Assembly: GCF_026745355.1 (NCBI RefSeq)
Contig: NC_079206.1
Location: forward strand, 434,001 to 498,000
Length of the DNA: 64,000 bases
Direction of reading: 5' to 3'
Source of the DNA: Beta vulgaris subsp. vulgaris
Taxonomy: Eukaryota > Streptophyta > Magnoliopsida > Caryophyllales > Amaranthaceae
In this document: positions 1 to 12,655 of the stretch, piece by piece
Position numbering within the stretch: position 1 is the first letter of the stretch
Layout of the letters: each line of letters opens with the position of its first letter
The notes under the pieces: model-generated
The model's database searches: none
Told to the model about the DNA's origin: nothing
The model's input: only the letters and a program-made list of their open reading frames with translations
Position numbers and translations under genes: made by a program

Positions 1-232
1 GACTTTGACATGAGACTTACCTTGCTTCATTACCATTTTCATCACTTATTGCCGTTTATCAAATGGGCTGTTTGAGCTGTTTAACTTTATCAAGCTAATA
101 TCTTCAGCCAAGGAATTGTATTTTTTGGAGCCTTTTTTTGGGTGGTTGAGTTATTGCTCCTTTAGTTGTATATGACCTGATTTGAGGAAAGACTGAGTTT
201 GTTAAACCTTTCTATCGAAGTACTTTTTATGA

Positions 233-583
<351 letters not shown>

Positions 584-2000
584 TATGAATCACTTGATGG
601 ATTCTTACGGAGTTGAAGATTGGAATAATAGTTCTTTGAGTTTCATGGTTATTTGTAATTTGCCATTTATGCGTTCAAGAATGGAGTAAACTGTGTAAAT
701 ACTGTAAATAATTTCATCCTATGATGTTTAATGGTGATTTACTGGTTTTAAGATTTCTTAAGGATCACGAGCTCTGTGCTTATTGCTAATCATTTATTGG
801 TGCAAGCTCCTATTCTAGTCCTAGGGTGTAATTTGAAAGCCTAGAGTTCACAAAATAAAGTGTACTCTTCTTATTTGCTTTCTCCTTATTTGCTTTCTTC
901 TTATTTGTTCAGCCTTCAAAATAAAAGCTTGTTTAGCAATATCTCTATTCTAAAAATATAATGCCTCTTTTTTTAAAAAATTTTTTTTACTCACTTCTAT
1001 GTACCTATTGCATTTTTTTTATTTGTGTGCAAAAATAAATGTCTCAATTGAAAAAGAGAAGTAGTATTTGTAACGGATGTAAATAAATAAATATTGTATG
1101 TTAAACTTTTTCTTATATATTAACGAGAATTTACATAAATGCCCCAATTTGAAAATAGAGCAATTTATTGGGATGATGGGAGTTTATCTTTAGTGATTGT
1201 CAATGAATAATACACCTAAAAGATTGATGGTTTTCCGAAGGCAACATGTAATCGAACTAAGATATTTTATTGAGGAAAGATTCTCCTATTGAAGTTTTGT
1301 TTTTTATTCACTAATTTTAGAAAAAAAGTTTAAATAATTCGAGAAAGTTGTTTTAAGTTCTTATAGGTTAAAATAAATTTTAACAAGTCAAGTTTAAAGC
1401 CTTATAATATATTAACTAAGGTTACTCAAGTTGAATTCACAATTATATTAAGTGATAATAAGTTCAAATAAGAATAAATGAATTTCTACAAGTTTAAATT
1501 TACTGGTGAATAAAAGTATTAGATAAAAAAAACATTTAAAGAGAATAAATACTAACTAAAATTCAATTTTCCACCGGCACCAAGATGACAGGTTGGTATG
1601 ATTTTTGCGTATTTCGCACCACGCTCTTCCTAGTTGGAGTAGGTGTGGTGTGAATTTGGTGGGTAGTGGATGTGTTTGAAAGTCAAAATTCACATATTGC
1701 ATATTCACATCCCTCATGGGTAGTGGGTAGGTAGTGGATTTATTAGCTTACCCGCTCTAAATCCACCAGTCTTGCACAGCATCCATCTGCGCCAAATCCA
1801 CCTGATGTTGCTACACATTCACTTGTTCGACGTTCAGATCTAAAATATAAATTATTATTTCCCTAAGCCCAACTATAATATACTATTAAAGCGTAGCGAC
1901 TAAACAAAATGGAGGAAGTACATTACAATATTATATAAGATATTTATTTTATAGTCTTGACAGTAATCAACAAAAAGAGTCGTTCATCATATTCTATTAC
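584..2000. other. ATG8 3' UTR then gene-free AT-rich DNA
   Basis: The first ~150-250 bases after the ATG8 stop are presumably its 3' UTR. The rest is AT-rich and shows no gene. A short stretch near 1640-1790 is rich in GTGGTGGGTAGTGG-like motifs and can fold back (GTGGATTTA against TAAATCCAC), so it may be an old foldback element; no boundaries or target duplication were found. Around 1900 there is a lone AATGGAGGAAGTA end resembling a MITE terminus without a visible partner. Confidence 0.5.
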
Positions 2001-2136
2001 TTTACTCTCATTTGAAAGTAAATGGGAAAAGAAACTCCAATATGGACTTATTATAACACTTCATACAAATTTCTTTTTGATAATGTGACTTGTTTGAATC
2101 TAAACTCTCATACTTTTTTCGTCTTGTTTAGGGGTA

Positions 2137-5108
2137 TTTTGGGGCAATGCAAAGGGTGGGAAGCACAAGCGCTGCATTATAAGTTGTGCCGCACTCCTTC
2201 GGGAGGTTTTCGACGAAAATATGATCGGGCCCAGAAGAGACCTAATACGGTCGAAATTGAAGGATATAATTCACGCTTTTGGACGTCCCCAGGGTCCGTG
2301 CACCAATTTATGTGGGACGCCTCGTGGGCACATGGGACGATAGAACGGACGTAAGAACACCTTTTACGACAGTTTCGGAGCCATTTCGTGGTTGCACCAC
2401 AAAATCATAAATGGGTCATTTAGGGGCATTATGGGGCAATGCAGAGGGTGCGAAGCATTCGGTATGGATTATAAGTTGTGTCAGCCCATAGGAAAGTTTT
2501 CGGCGAAAAATATGACCAGGCTCAGAGTAGCCCTAAAACAGTCGAAATTGAAGGCTATAAGTCACGCTTTTGGACGTCCATGAGATCCGTGCACCGAATT
2601 CCATAAGATGACTCGTGGGGACATGGGAGGGTATATTAAGGACCGCCATGACTTTGGACGGGCATAAGAATGTCATTACGACCGTTTCGGGGAAATTTTG
2701 CGGCTGCACCATTAAATCATCAATGAGTCGTTTGGTGCCATTCTGGAGCAATACAGATGGAGGAAGCACCCTGGATGCATCATAAGACGTGCCGCACCCC
2801 ATAGGAAGGTTTTTGGCGAATAATTTGACCGGATCCGAAGGAACCCTAAAACGGTCGAAATTGAAGGTTATAAGTCACGCTTTTGGACGTCATCAGGGTT
2901 CGTGCACCGAATTCATAAGATGACTCGCGGGGACATGGGATGGTATATTAAGAGCCAGCACGGCTTGGAAGGGAATAAGAACTTCTTAACGACCGTTTCG
3001 GCGTCATTTCGTGGTTGCACCACAAAATCATTAATGAGGCTTATTTATGTGGCATTCATTTGGCAATGTAAATGTTGCGAAGCACCGTGGATGCATTATA
3101 AGACGTGTCGCAACACATAGGAAGGTTTCCGGTGAAAAATTTGACCGAGCCCAAAAGAGTCCTAAAACGGTCGAAATTGAAGGCTACATAAGTCACGCTT
3201 TTGGACGCCCCCAGGGTCCGTGCACCGAATTCTGGCCGGGGGATGCCTCGTGAGGACATGAAACGATATATTAAGGACCCCCAGGGCTTTGATCGGACAT
3301 AAGAACAACTTTTACGACCGTATCGAGGCTATTCCGTGGCTGCACCACAAAATTATAAATGGGTGGTTTAGTGGCATTCTGGGGCAATGCAAAGGGTGAA
3401 AAGCACCAATGATGCATTATAAGTCGTGCCGCACCACATAGAAAGGTTTTCAGCGAAAAATAAGACAGGGCCCGGAGGAGCCCTTAAACGATCGAAATTG
3501 CACCATAAAATCATAAATGGGTGGTTTAGGGGAATTCTGTGATAATGCAGAGGGTGCGAAGCATTCAGGATGCATTATAAGTACTTGTACCGCACCCTAT
3601 AGGAAAGTGTTCGGCGAAAAATATGACCGAACCCAGAGGAGCCTTAAACAGTCGAAATTAAAGGCTATAAGTCACGCTTTTAGCTAGACATCCATTGGGT
3701 TCGTGCAACGAATTCCTTAAGATGACTTGTGGGAACATGGGAGGATATATTAAGGACTGCCATGGCTTTGGATGGTCATAAGAACGTCTTTACGACCGTT
3801 TCAGGGCCATTCCGTGGCTGCACTACAAAATCATCAATGAGTCGTTTGGTGGCATTCTAGGGCAATGTAGATGGTGCGAAGCACCCTAGATGCATTATAA
3901 GACTTCCGCATCCCATAAAAAGGCTTTCGGCAAAAAATTTGACCGTCCCCGAAGGAACCCTAAAACGGTCGAAATTGAAGGCTATAAGTCACGCTTTTGG
4001 ACGTCCCTGGGATCCGTGCACCGAATTCCGTAAGATGACTCGTGGGGACATGGGAGGGTATATTAAGTACCTCCATGGCTTTGGACGGGTATTAGATCTT
4101 CTTTACGACCGTTTCGGGGCCATTCCGTGGCTGCACCACAAAATCATCAATGAGTCGTTTGGTGGCATTTAGGGGGCAGTGAAGATGGTGCAAAGCACCC
4201 TGGATTCATTATAAAACGTGTTGCACCCCATAGGAAGGTTTTCGGAGAAAAATTTGTCCGAGCCCGAAGGAATCCTAAAACGGCCGAAATTGAAGGCTAT
4301 AAGTCACGCTTTTGGACGTCTCCGGGGTCCGTGCACCGAATTCCGTAAGATGACTTGTGGGGACATAGGAAGGTATATTAAGAGCCTCCACGACTTTGGA
4401 CAGGCATAAGAACGTCTTTACGACTGTTTCGGGATCATTTTGTGGCTGCACCACAAAATCATCAATGAGTCGTTTGGTGGCATTCTGGGGCAATGCAGAT
4501 GGTGCGAAGCACCGTGGATGCATTGTTAGTCGTGTCACACCTCATAGGAAGGTTTTCGGCGAAAAATTTGATCGGTCCCGAATAAGCCCTAAAATGGTCG
4601 AAATTGAAGGCTATAAGTCACGCTTTTGGACGCCCCGGGGACCGTGCACCGAATTCCGTAGGATGGCTCGTGGGAACATGAAATAATATATTAAGGATTC
4701 CTAGGGCTTTGATCGGGCATAAGAACGACTTTTACGATCGTTTCGGGACCATTACGTGGCTGCACCGCAAAATCATAAATGGGTTGTTTAGTGGCATTCT
4801 AGGGCATTTCAAAGGGGGTGAAGCACCCAGTATGCATTATAAGTCATGTCGTACCATATAGAAAGGTTTTCAGCGAAAAATAAGACCGGGCCCGGAGGAG
4901 CCCTTAAATGGTCGAAATTGAAGGCTATATAAGTCACGCTTTTGGACGTCTCCGAGGTCCGTGCACCGAATTCTGTAAGATGCCTCGTGGATACATGAGA
5001 GGTTATATTAAGGACCCACAGGGATTTAATCGGACATAAGAATGCCTTTATGACCGTTTCGGGGCATTCTATGACTGCACCACAAAATCTTAAATGGGTG
5101 GTTTAGAC
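2137..5108 (+). repeat. Satellite array 1, about ten ~315-bp units
   Basis: A tandem array is marked by a recurring core (GTCGAAATTGAAGGCTATAA, then TCACGCTTTTGGACG). The core occurs near 2251, 2542, 2855, 3171, 3491, 3652, 3969, 4284, 4598 and 4912. Spacing is 291-320 bp, except for one 161-bp step where about half a unit is deleted (3491-3652). Units fall into subtypes. One carries GAAGCATTC and CAGTCGAAATT (2400-2545, 3500-3655). Another carries ATCATCAATGAGTCGTTTGG (2700, 3830, 4150, 4460). A third carries GAAAAATAAGAC and CCCGGAGGAGCCC (3330-3495, 4750-4915). Their order suggests a higher-order repeat. The reading frames inside are accidental. The array is related to the inverted array at 56435-58034. 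Confidence 0.92.
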
Positions 5109-8100
5109 TGTATTGATAAGTGGATGGAGAGAAATTTCAAGAAAATTTCACCCTCAAGAATCTACAGGCGCTAAAATCGAAGCCATTGACCTCTAAGTGA
5201 GGATGTGAGATCCATCCACCTACACTAAAAATTTGATGATAACCCCTCCAAGTCATTTTTGCTTGGTTATTTTTTTTGGGTTGGTAAGGAGATGTAGGTA
5301 TATAGCATATGGCAACTTTGTTCAAGTCAATCGTCGTAGACAGGCTTATTGGAAGAGGATGAAAAAGGATATTGGAAAGTCTCCCAAGGTGCCACTAGTA
5401 ATTTTTGATCATGTAACTTTAAAATAGTAAGATACTAGTCTTATATGCACGCAACTCTAAAAAACCGTAGTTTAGCATACAACTTGGCGCCATCCTACAT
5501 ATACTGCCGGTGCCCTAACTTCTCCTTTTGTACCAAAAAAAAAAAAAAAATCCTACATATACTGCCTAAATTAATAATATCCGCTTTAGGTGGTACGCTA
5601 GCAAAAGTTCTACAGTGTTTAATAGAAGCAATTCTTCGATCTTATCTCCATTGTGGACGTAACGTGGCCTACTGCCCCTTAACATAAAGTGTGTGGTCAA
5701 TGAAAATCTTGGCCTATGTGATCCAAATTCGTACAAGGGAGTATCTAGTCATATCATATCCCTTGTCTCTTTATATTTACCATGTCCCCCTGCCCATTCT
5801 ATGGGGTCTTTTTTTGCGTTGCCTTTTTTTTTCTTCTCTCTGGGAGTTTTAGTTATCTTTTTTGTTGTTTATGAATTGTGTTTGTGGTGCATGAAAATTG
5901 GATTTAATACCTTCAATGAACACCCCAATGTTTTAGTTTTACGGTGTTAATCTTTTCATTAGAATTGGTAGTTTAGATTTGCATAACCTCTCATCAATGT
6001 AATTTATTATCAGCTCAATAGAAAGATTGGTAGAATTGACTTATTAGGTAATGACAAACCTTACCTCAATATCAAAGGTCCTCCACAATTTACATTCATA
6101 TGCTATTTGATCGATATCATGTCAATTAATTAATAATCTTGAATAGCTTTTCATTATTATTTTTTTAAATTAGATGAAATTATTTTGTAAATAATGACAA
6201 TTGTTGCTTATTAATGACGTGATTGATAATGATAAAAGAGTGGTATATCACATTTCTACTTTCAAGTATGTGCTAGTAATAGAGAATAAATGAAATTTAC
6301 TAATATACTTCCTACATTCTCTTCTAATTGCAACATTTGCATTATCATCCTTGTCGAGACATAGTTTTGACATTTAATAGCTTTTGTTATGTATTTGTAA
6401 AGCACATGAAACATATTACAAAACAACACATTAAAACGAATCAAATAAGATCTCGTATGATTATGTTTATTCAGTCAAAATGTAAATTATAAATAGTAAA
6501 AAAATAAAAAAATGTTGCAATAAAAAAAGAACGACAAAAGTATCAAGTAAAACACATGTTTGAATACATATTTACAGTTAAGATGTGTGCATTACCATAA
6601 TAGAGATGCAGGAATAGTCTTGTTTTTCAAACCTATATTAAGAGGCAAAGGTTAAAATCTAATTATTCCCTGGATGTAGGTAGACCAGTTAGATTAGGAA
6701 AATGCAAGTAACAGTACTCTTCTTGGGAGGATGTATCATGTATTGTAGGTTAAAATCATGCATGTGTTGGAAAATGGAGATAAAATTCCAGATGGCACAC
6801 TCATGTTCACAGCAAATGCAGTAACATTTGGGTTTGTGGAGAGACTAGCATGCATGCTAATCAACAGTAAGTAAGACTAACTAGATATTGGTGCATAGAC
6901 TATCATAAATTCCAAAAAAAAAGGACCATAATTCTACCATTCCACCTTTTAACAGGAAGACTAGCTCAGTAAATCCTGCAAGAAAATAAGATTTAAGGGT
7001 TTAAGAAAGAAATTCAAGATTTTGAAACAAAGAATTAGAAATGGGGGAGACACAAGACATACCCTACATAGTAATCCTAAAAAAGCAGGACAATGAATGG
7101 TGTTCCACTTGGGTAACAAATGGGCAAACCGACCCAAATCTTCTCTGTTTCTAGCTATGGTATACCAACATCTCCACTATATATGGTTTTATATACGTAG
7201 TAAGTAGTAATGTACTAGTGTGCATATACATTTATTTGGTGAAATATAATAAAGGCACACCTTAGCTAGTTAGCTTTAGGGGTGAAGGGAAATCCCCTCA
7301 AGATGTGCTATATAGGATTCAACCCATAACATTCACCATTAACATGCATGGTGGCCTGGTGGGTGGTGCTCAACAAGATGTAGCCATTGCCATGGATAAA
7401 ATTCTAGTATTTGTTGATCACAACTTAAGGAGTAGGTTGGAAATTCAATCATAGTGATTTCATTTATATATGGAAACAAAAAGGCACTTAAACAAATATG
7501 ATTTGGCTAAAATTTTATAAGTAATTACCTAGATCATATGATTTGATATTGAACATCCAACATGATTTAGGCCATGTTTTATATACTTGAATTTGTAAAC
7601 TAACTTGAATTGAGTTTTTCTAGAACTTATGAAACTTATATGAACTAAATTAAATTTATTTAAACTTACTTATTCAAACTGAAAAAATCAATTAGACATT
7701 ATTTTTAGCCATGACTCGTGATTGAAATTAATTATTAGGTCGGATTGTAATTTGTTGCAACGAGTTGAAGCTAATTACACCTGATTGGATTTTATACAAT
7801 ATATTGGGTACTTGTTAGACTTGACTGGAAATATTTTGAATTCATTAGCCATTCATCATCAATTATTGTATTAGTTATATTAATCAATTAATAGTAATAA
7901 AGTTAGCTAGTAGTTATAAATTAATAACTTAATTTAGTATTAACTACTAAATTATTAAATAATCATATTTTACTACTTATGAATTATGAATCATACCATT
8001 AATAGACATATAACGTAATAAGTATATCTATATCATAATTCTAATACATCAAAGTAGTATATTGGAGATTTTAAAGTCGTCATACAAGATATTATTTGAG

Positions 8101-8247
8101 GATGGAGGGAGTATATGACCATATTTGCATTAGAAAAGTTCACAATGTTTTGTTTATATACAAAATGTTACAAAAATTATAAATAATAATATTTCTTTAT
8201 GAAATGCAAATATATTAATGGTTTATAAATGAGTATATATATGAAAA
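5109..8247. other. Gene-free intergenic region
   Basis: AT-rich DNA between satellite array 1 and the peptide gene. Short open frames here (for example 5445-5687 and 5693-5950) resemble no family I recognise, contain poly-A or poly-T tracts, and look fortuitous. Around 7560-7800 there is a stretch rich in AAATTTAAACTTA-type words, similar in style to 1340-1480; it may be an old dispersed repeat. A single GGATGGAGGGAGTAT end at about 8100 looks like one end of a decayed MITE. No coding gene can be supported. Confidence 0.5.
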
Positions 8248-8440
8248 GAGGAAGAGGTGGTAAACTCAGTGGATACTATCTTGAATTTCAGGGTTTTTGT
8301 CCAAGATTTGAATCGTCATCCCAACAATAAATTCGTGAATTTCACTTTTAGCTTGTCTTTGAGCTAGTGTTCCTTGTAGGCTTCTAGAGTTAGTCCTGGC
8401 CTTGAGCCAATTTTTCTCCTAATGAAGCAAAAAAATAAGA
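8248..8440 (+). mobile_element. Possible tRNA-derived SINE
   Basis: The segment has a pol III A-box-like stretch (TGGTAAACTCAGTGG) near its left end. About 50 bp later comes a B-box-like AGATTTGAATCG, then an unrelated body and an A-rich end (GCAAAAAAATAAG). This is the usual order in plant tRNA-derived SINEs. Boxes are degenerate and no target duplication was identified, so the call is tentative. Confidence 0.4.
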
Positions 8441-8730
8441 CATGAATATATGAAAACCTGTTTTAATCACTCTTCATGAAAACATATGGTAGCTAGTTTA
8501 CTGTTTTGACATATAAAGTCACAGAGAGAAGTAGCTAATTGTGGGGATATACTATGAGCCCCCACAATAGTCGATAGTGTTGGAGAGAAAGGGGGACAAG
8601 GGTAATCCTTTTTAGTATTGAATTGGCTATATCAACGTTCATTATCAGCCAAACATTTCCATGTTCTCGCAATTAAGAACCTCCTCTTCTTTCTTTTTTC
8701 TTTTTTTCTTCTCCATGTTTCGTCTTTTCT

Positions 8731-8740
8731 TTTATATACC
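8731..8740 (+). promoter_or_regulatory. TATA box of the RGF/GLV peptide gene
   Basis: TTTATATACC follows a long CT-rich stretch and is the best TATA match upstream of the start codon at 9305. It implies transcription starting near 8765, so the 377-bp MITE at 8893-9269 would lie inside the 5' leader. The transcription start is inferred. Confidence 0.45.
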
Positions 8741-8892
8741 CTCCACGATCAAGCTCTAAGTTATTCACTACTACATATACCTGCCTCTTTCTTCTAGTAC
8801 TCCAAGTGTCGTACACTAAACAATTCTCAAAAAAGCTTAAAACAACACTCACTTCACTAGTTTCTTCTAAGTTTATTTACCCTTATTTTCTA

Positions 8893-9269
8893 CTCTCTCC
8901 GTCCCATAATATAAGTCCCCTTTCTTTTTAAAGTGTCCCAAAATATAAGTCTTGTTTCTATTTTCAATCAATAATTATACCCAAAATACCCTCATGAAAA
9001 TAATTTAACTCCCAAAAAGTCCTCATAATTTCAGCTTCCAATGCACCATTATTAATGATAAAATAGAATCTCATAACCCATTAAACTCCTCTACACATTA
9101 AACTATGCAATATTAATGTTAAGTTTTTATTTTTTGTTAAAAAGAAAAAAAACAATGTAAGTGTTTCCCAATAAAAATGAATCTTTTTATTTAAAGACAA
9201 CAAGATTCTAGTTTACCTTAATTCCTGTGTAAAAACAGAATCAGGACTTATATTATGGGACGGAGGGAG
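8893..9269. mobile_element. Stowaway-like (Tc1/mariner) MITE with TA duplication
   Basis: Terminal inverted repeats CTCTCTCCGTCCCATAATAT and its near-perfect complement (ending GGGACGGAGGGAG) bound a 377-bp AT-rich element. It is flanked by TA on both sides, as expected of mariner-type MITEs. It ends 35 bp before the start codon of the peptide gene, so it probably forms part of the 5' leader or core promoter. Confidence 0.85.
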
Positions 9270-9304
9270 TATATAATACAAATTTATATCATACAACTTT
9301 CATT

Positions 9305-10949
9305 ATGTCTACAATTGCTCTTATTATGGTTACCTTTTTATTACTTCAAACGCATGCATGCAATGCAAGGCACACTTTTGATCTCTTCTCATATAGCAAG
9401 GTATTTTAATATCTTAGCTTGTGTTATAGCATAAATTCTTTTCATGGATTACATGCAACATCCACGTACATAAATTACACTCATAATGTCATGCATGCTG
9501 AGCTTGTACGATGCGTAGTTGCAGGATGCAGACAAAACAAAACAATTACATCATGAATATATCAAGGGCTTTCCAGGCGTTGAGGACACCAAAGAGACAT
9601 CTTTAGGTACACGACACATGCATAACTGGCCGTTTGATTGAGCATATGATATATAACCTCATAAGAATATCTCATACCAATGAACTTTATATCCCATTAG
9701 AAAATATTAACACTCTTTTTGTTACAATAAGTAGATCGATATTCATATTCCCATTATAGTTTCACTAGCTAAGTGACTTTCCTCATTTCAAAAAATAATA
9801 TTTTAGTAAACTATCACTTATATATTCACTTTTTATGTTTTTTTCAATCATATAAAATCACTTATAGTTATATGTTCCACTTCACTTGTTTATTTATGTC
9901 AACCAAATAAGACTATGTAATCATATAGATATACTTGTTTTGAACTACTAATTATCGCCGTATGATCATAGTGTCATTCTTCTAGCTTTTGGGAACCTTT
10001 TGTAGGAAACTTGGCCAAACTTGTATCGTAACTTTTGTGACTATGTGCCAACTAATTTAGGTACGAGTTAGTATTACTAAGATTTCATCGAAATTAGACA
10101 CCATATAATTTAACATCTGCATGCAACCCATTGATAATAAGCTACATACTTTTACTATTTCTCACAGCAACTACTCTTGTGACTCTAATATCCTTTGATA
10201 ATTTCCTAAAAGAAAAGGAGAAGGGGAAAAAAAAGAGCGAGTATTATGCTATTTCATGAAATGTACAAAATTCTTGAGGACTTGTTGCACTAGACATGCA
10301 CTCAACTCCGGGAATTGATCAAATTGCTTTCTTAGTAGGACACTTCTCCTTAGCAAACTATGTGTGTACGCGTGCGCGTCTTCTTACATCAATATAAATA
10401 TAATACACATGCAAACTTCCACTAACGATGATAATAAAGGGCATGTTTCTAATGCACCTTTTAAGCTCATAATTTGCAATACAGAACTATTTGTTACCTC
10501 GCAATAAATTCCATGCATGCAATTTCATTACTATTTGTGAGTCATCTCATATATGCATATCTGATTTATTCTTAACAAATGAACTTTGCAGAAGACACAT
10601 CATTTGTTACGTTGGACAAGAGCACAAGGGCAGATATAACGGATGTGCAGGTAGATTGCTTATAGAAATTAAACAAAGCTTTATTTCCGTGAACAAAAAT
10701 CCCTAGAACTTGAATGTAAAAGAAGATGCAGTGATGCACTAGTATATACTTACATATTAACCTTCACTTTATGCGTTTTTTTGGTAATAGGGTTTAAAGG
10801 GAAATAAGCCAAGATCAATGCTAGAATCAAAGTCACACGAAGAGACCAAAGAGGCTACTGATGCAAGTGAAGGCGAACCTATCGAAGATGCGGTAGTCAT
10901 GGATTATGTTCAGCCTCATCGCAAATCTCCTATTCACAACAAGCATTAA
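9305..10949 (+). CDS. RGF/GLV/CLEL secreted signalling peptide precursor, four exons
   Basis: Root-meristem-growth-factor (GOLVEN/CLE-like) peptides are secreted, tyrosine-sulfated hormones perceived by leucine-rich-repeat receptor kinases. Exons 9305-9400, 9525-9606, 10592-10650 and 10791-10949 have GT-AG borders and join in phase into a 131-residue protein. Residues 1-23 form a hydrophobic signal peptide (MSTIALIMVTFLLLQTHACN). The middle is acidic and variable. The C-terminus ends DYVQPHRKSPIHN-KH then TAA, matching the family consensus of Asp-Tyr, Pro, a basic stretch, Pro and His-Asn. Asp-Tyr is the sulfation motif. The usual Pro-Pro pair is Ser-Pro here. A two-residue tail (KH) follows the expected Asn end. 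The start is the first ATG of the signal-peptide exon. Transcripts would confirm the introns. Confidence 0.87.
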
Positions 10950-11193
10950 GTCTAAATTTCCTAAGATTAATTTCTAATTAAACAATGTACGTTTAAATAT
11001 ATGGAAATTTTTCTCTCTTATAGTCTCTTTATCAGATATGTAACAGGAAATTAAAAAGGTTATATTATTAAGTGGATCCACTAGACCACATATATAAGTC
11101 CTCTATTTTTTTTGGTTTTTTGTACTTACTAGTTACTACGTATTCTTTTTTTGTTTGTTTGTTCTTCAAAGAGCATATATGAAAAAAGTACTA

Positions 11194-11461
11194 CTCCCTC
11201 CGGGCTCCGTCCCATAATATAGTGTCTATTTCATTTTTGGTGGGTCAAACATTAAAATCTTTGACCGAATATTCTCATTTGTATGTATAAAAAACATATT
11301 CATGTGGGATCTTGTTAGATTCGTCTCAATTTGTAGTTTCATAATATCAACTTTTAATATTTTTTTATTAATACGGAATTGAAGATATTAAAGGTCAAAG
11401 TTACGTCTTGAAGGCCATGTAAAAAAGAAACAAGCGCTATATTATGGGTCGACGGAGGGAG
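11194..11461. mobile_element. Stowaway-like MITE, 268 bp
   Basis: The element has CTCCCTCCG...GTCCCATAATATAG at the left and CTATATTATGGGTCGACGGAGGGAG at the right, bounded by TA on both sides. It lies 245 bp downstream of the peptide gene stop. The left terminal repeat carries a small duplication (CCGGGCTCCGTCCC). Confidence 0.8.
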
Positions 11462-11936
11462 TATAATATATTTTGTTGAAGAATTTATATTAGTGGTGTT
11501 ACGTTGTGAATAAATGAAGAGACAAATTAAAATTAGATGAAGTGGAGGGCCATGTTTGACAAGTATGGCCCTTGGTGCCTCTTCATTGTCTTGATTGCAA
11601 GAGTGAAGGAGAAGAAGAAGAAGGTAATCTGTTATTAACTGCCTTTTCAGTTAGGCTCAACCACCTATCTCATTTTAACGGATGAAATTTATCAAATTGA
11701 TAGATTGTGAGTATCATGTTATTTCATTCTCACTTGTGGCCCTTTTTTTTTACCATGATCATGTTTGATGTAATCATATAACATTCAATGTAGCCTAATT
11801 TGGTAGTTGGCTTTGATAGGTTTTTCATGCTGTCAAATTGTTCATAATAATGTGTAATTCTTTTCTTTTTCTAAAATCACGAAAGAAAACCTAGTTAAGT
11901 ACCTTAACTCCTTAAGTATAGGAGGAACCTAATATA

Positions 11937-12454
11937 TCTCTATTATATAAGCCAAGGGAGGAGGTGTGGTGTCCTTTTTTGAAGTGACTAAAATACCCTT
12001 AATGATCTAATTAATGGAATGAAAAAAATTACAAAAGCAAATCATTTAAAAATTCTCATTCCAACTTGCCATTTAAAACAAGTTTAAAATGGTATATGCA
12101 TCAAATACTTCAATCAAAAATTAAATGGACAAAATATTTATACCTTATAAAAAAAAGAGGCATACATAACGTGCACATGAAAAGTCTGAACTTCACTACC
12201 TTTGATACTCTTTAATCAGTTAAACCAACTCATTATTTTTGTTCTTTCTGTTCAATATTCATTCACAAAAAATAATGTTAACAATCACTCACAACCTTTT
12301 TATTTTTTTACATTAGCGAATTAATATATCTAAATTCATCTAACTGTTGAATTTTTCACATTTAAGTTTAATCATAAATAAAGTACGAATGGAGTATCTA
12401 ATAGAATAACAAATTTTGAAATTAATGCACTCATCGCGTGCATATGAAGGCTAG
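11937..12454 (+). mobile_element. Non-autonomous Helitron, 518 bp
   Basis: The 5' end is TCTCTATTATATAAGCC and the 3' end is CTAG, inserted between A (11936) and T (12455), the Helitron target. The hairpin ATGCAC-TCATCGC-GTGCAT lies 11 bases before the CTAG end, as is typical for Helitrons. There is no coding capacity. A second copy of the same family starts at 31142 and fixes the boundaries independently. Confidence 0.85.
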
Positions 12455-12540
12455 TATTATAAAATGTAAGCACCGCGCATGATCACAAATCCGCCGGATG
12501 GTGTATGTATGGTTGCACCGCGTATGATTAATTAACAACC

Positions 12541-12655
12541 TTTTACTAAATAAGGCTTGAATCATGCTTTGTAGGGTTTGAACCTATGATATCAGATTTT
12601 GGAGACCCACATGCATTTTACCGAATCGAACTAAGAGCGTTTTCTTATCACACTA
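12541..12655 (-). mobile_element. tRNA-related SINE, reverse orientation
   Basis: On the minus strand an A-box-like TTAGTTCGATTCGGT precedes a B box GTTCAAACC (complement at 12575-12583). It abuts a second tRNA-like module of opposite orientation. No full cloverleaf is present, so it is not a tRNA gene. Confidence 0.45.

Noticed and set aside
2022..4686. Several open frames of 60-110 codons on both strands in the first satellite array
   Set aside because: They recur with the repeat period, change frame between units and resemble no protein; they are by-products of the satellite.
5445..5950. Two consecutive open frames of 80 and 85 codons
   Set aside because: Contain a poly-A tract and a Phe-rich stretch from poly-T; no signal, domain or splice context supports a gene.
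8040..8115. GGATGGAGGGAGTAT as a complete MITE end
   Set aside because: No complementary left end or paired TA could be found within several hundred bases; at most a decayed remnant.
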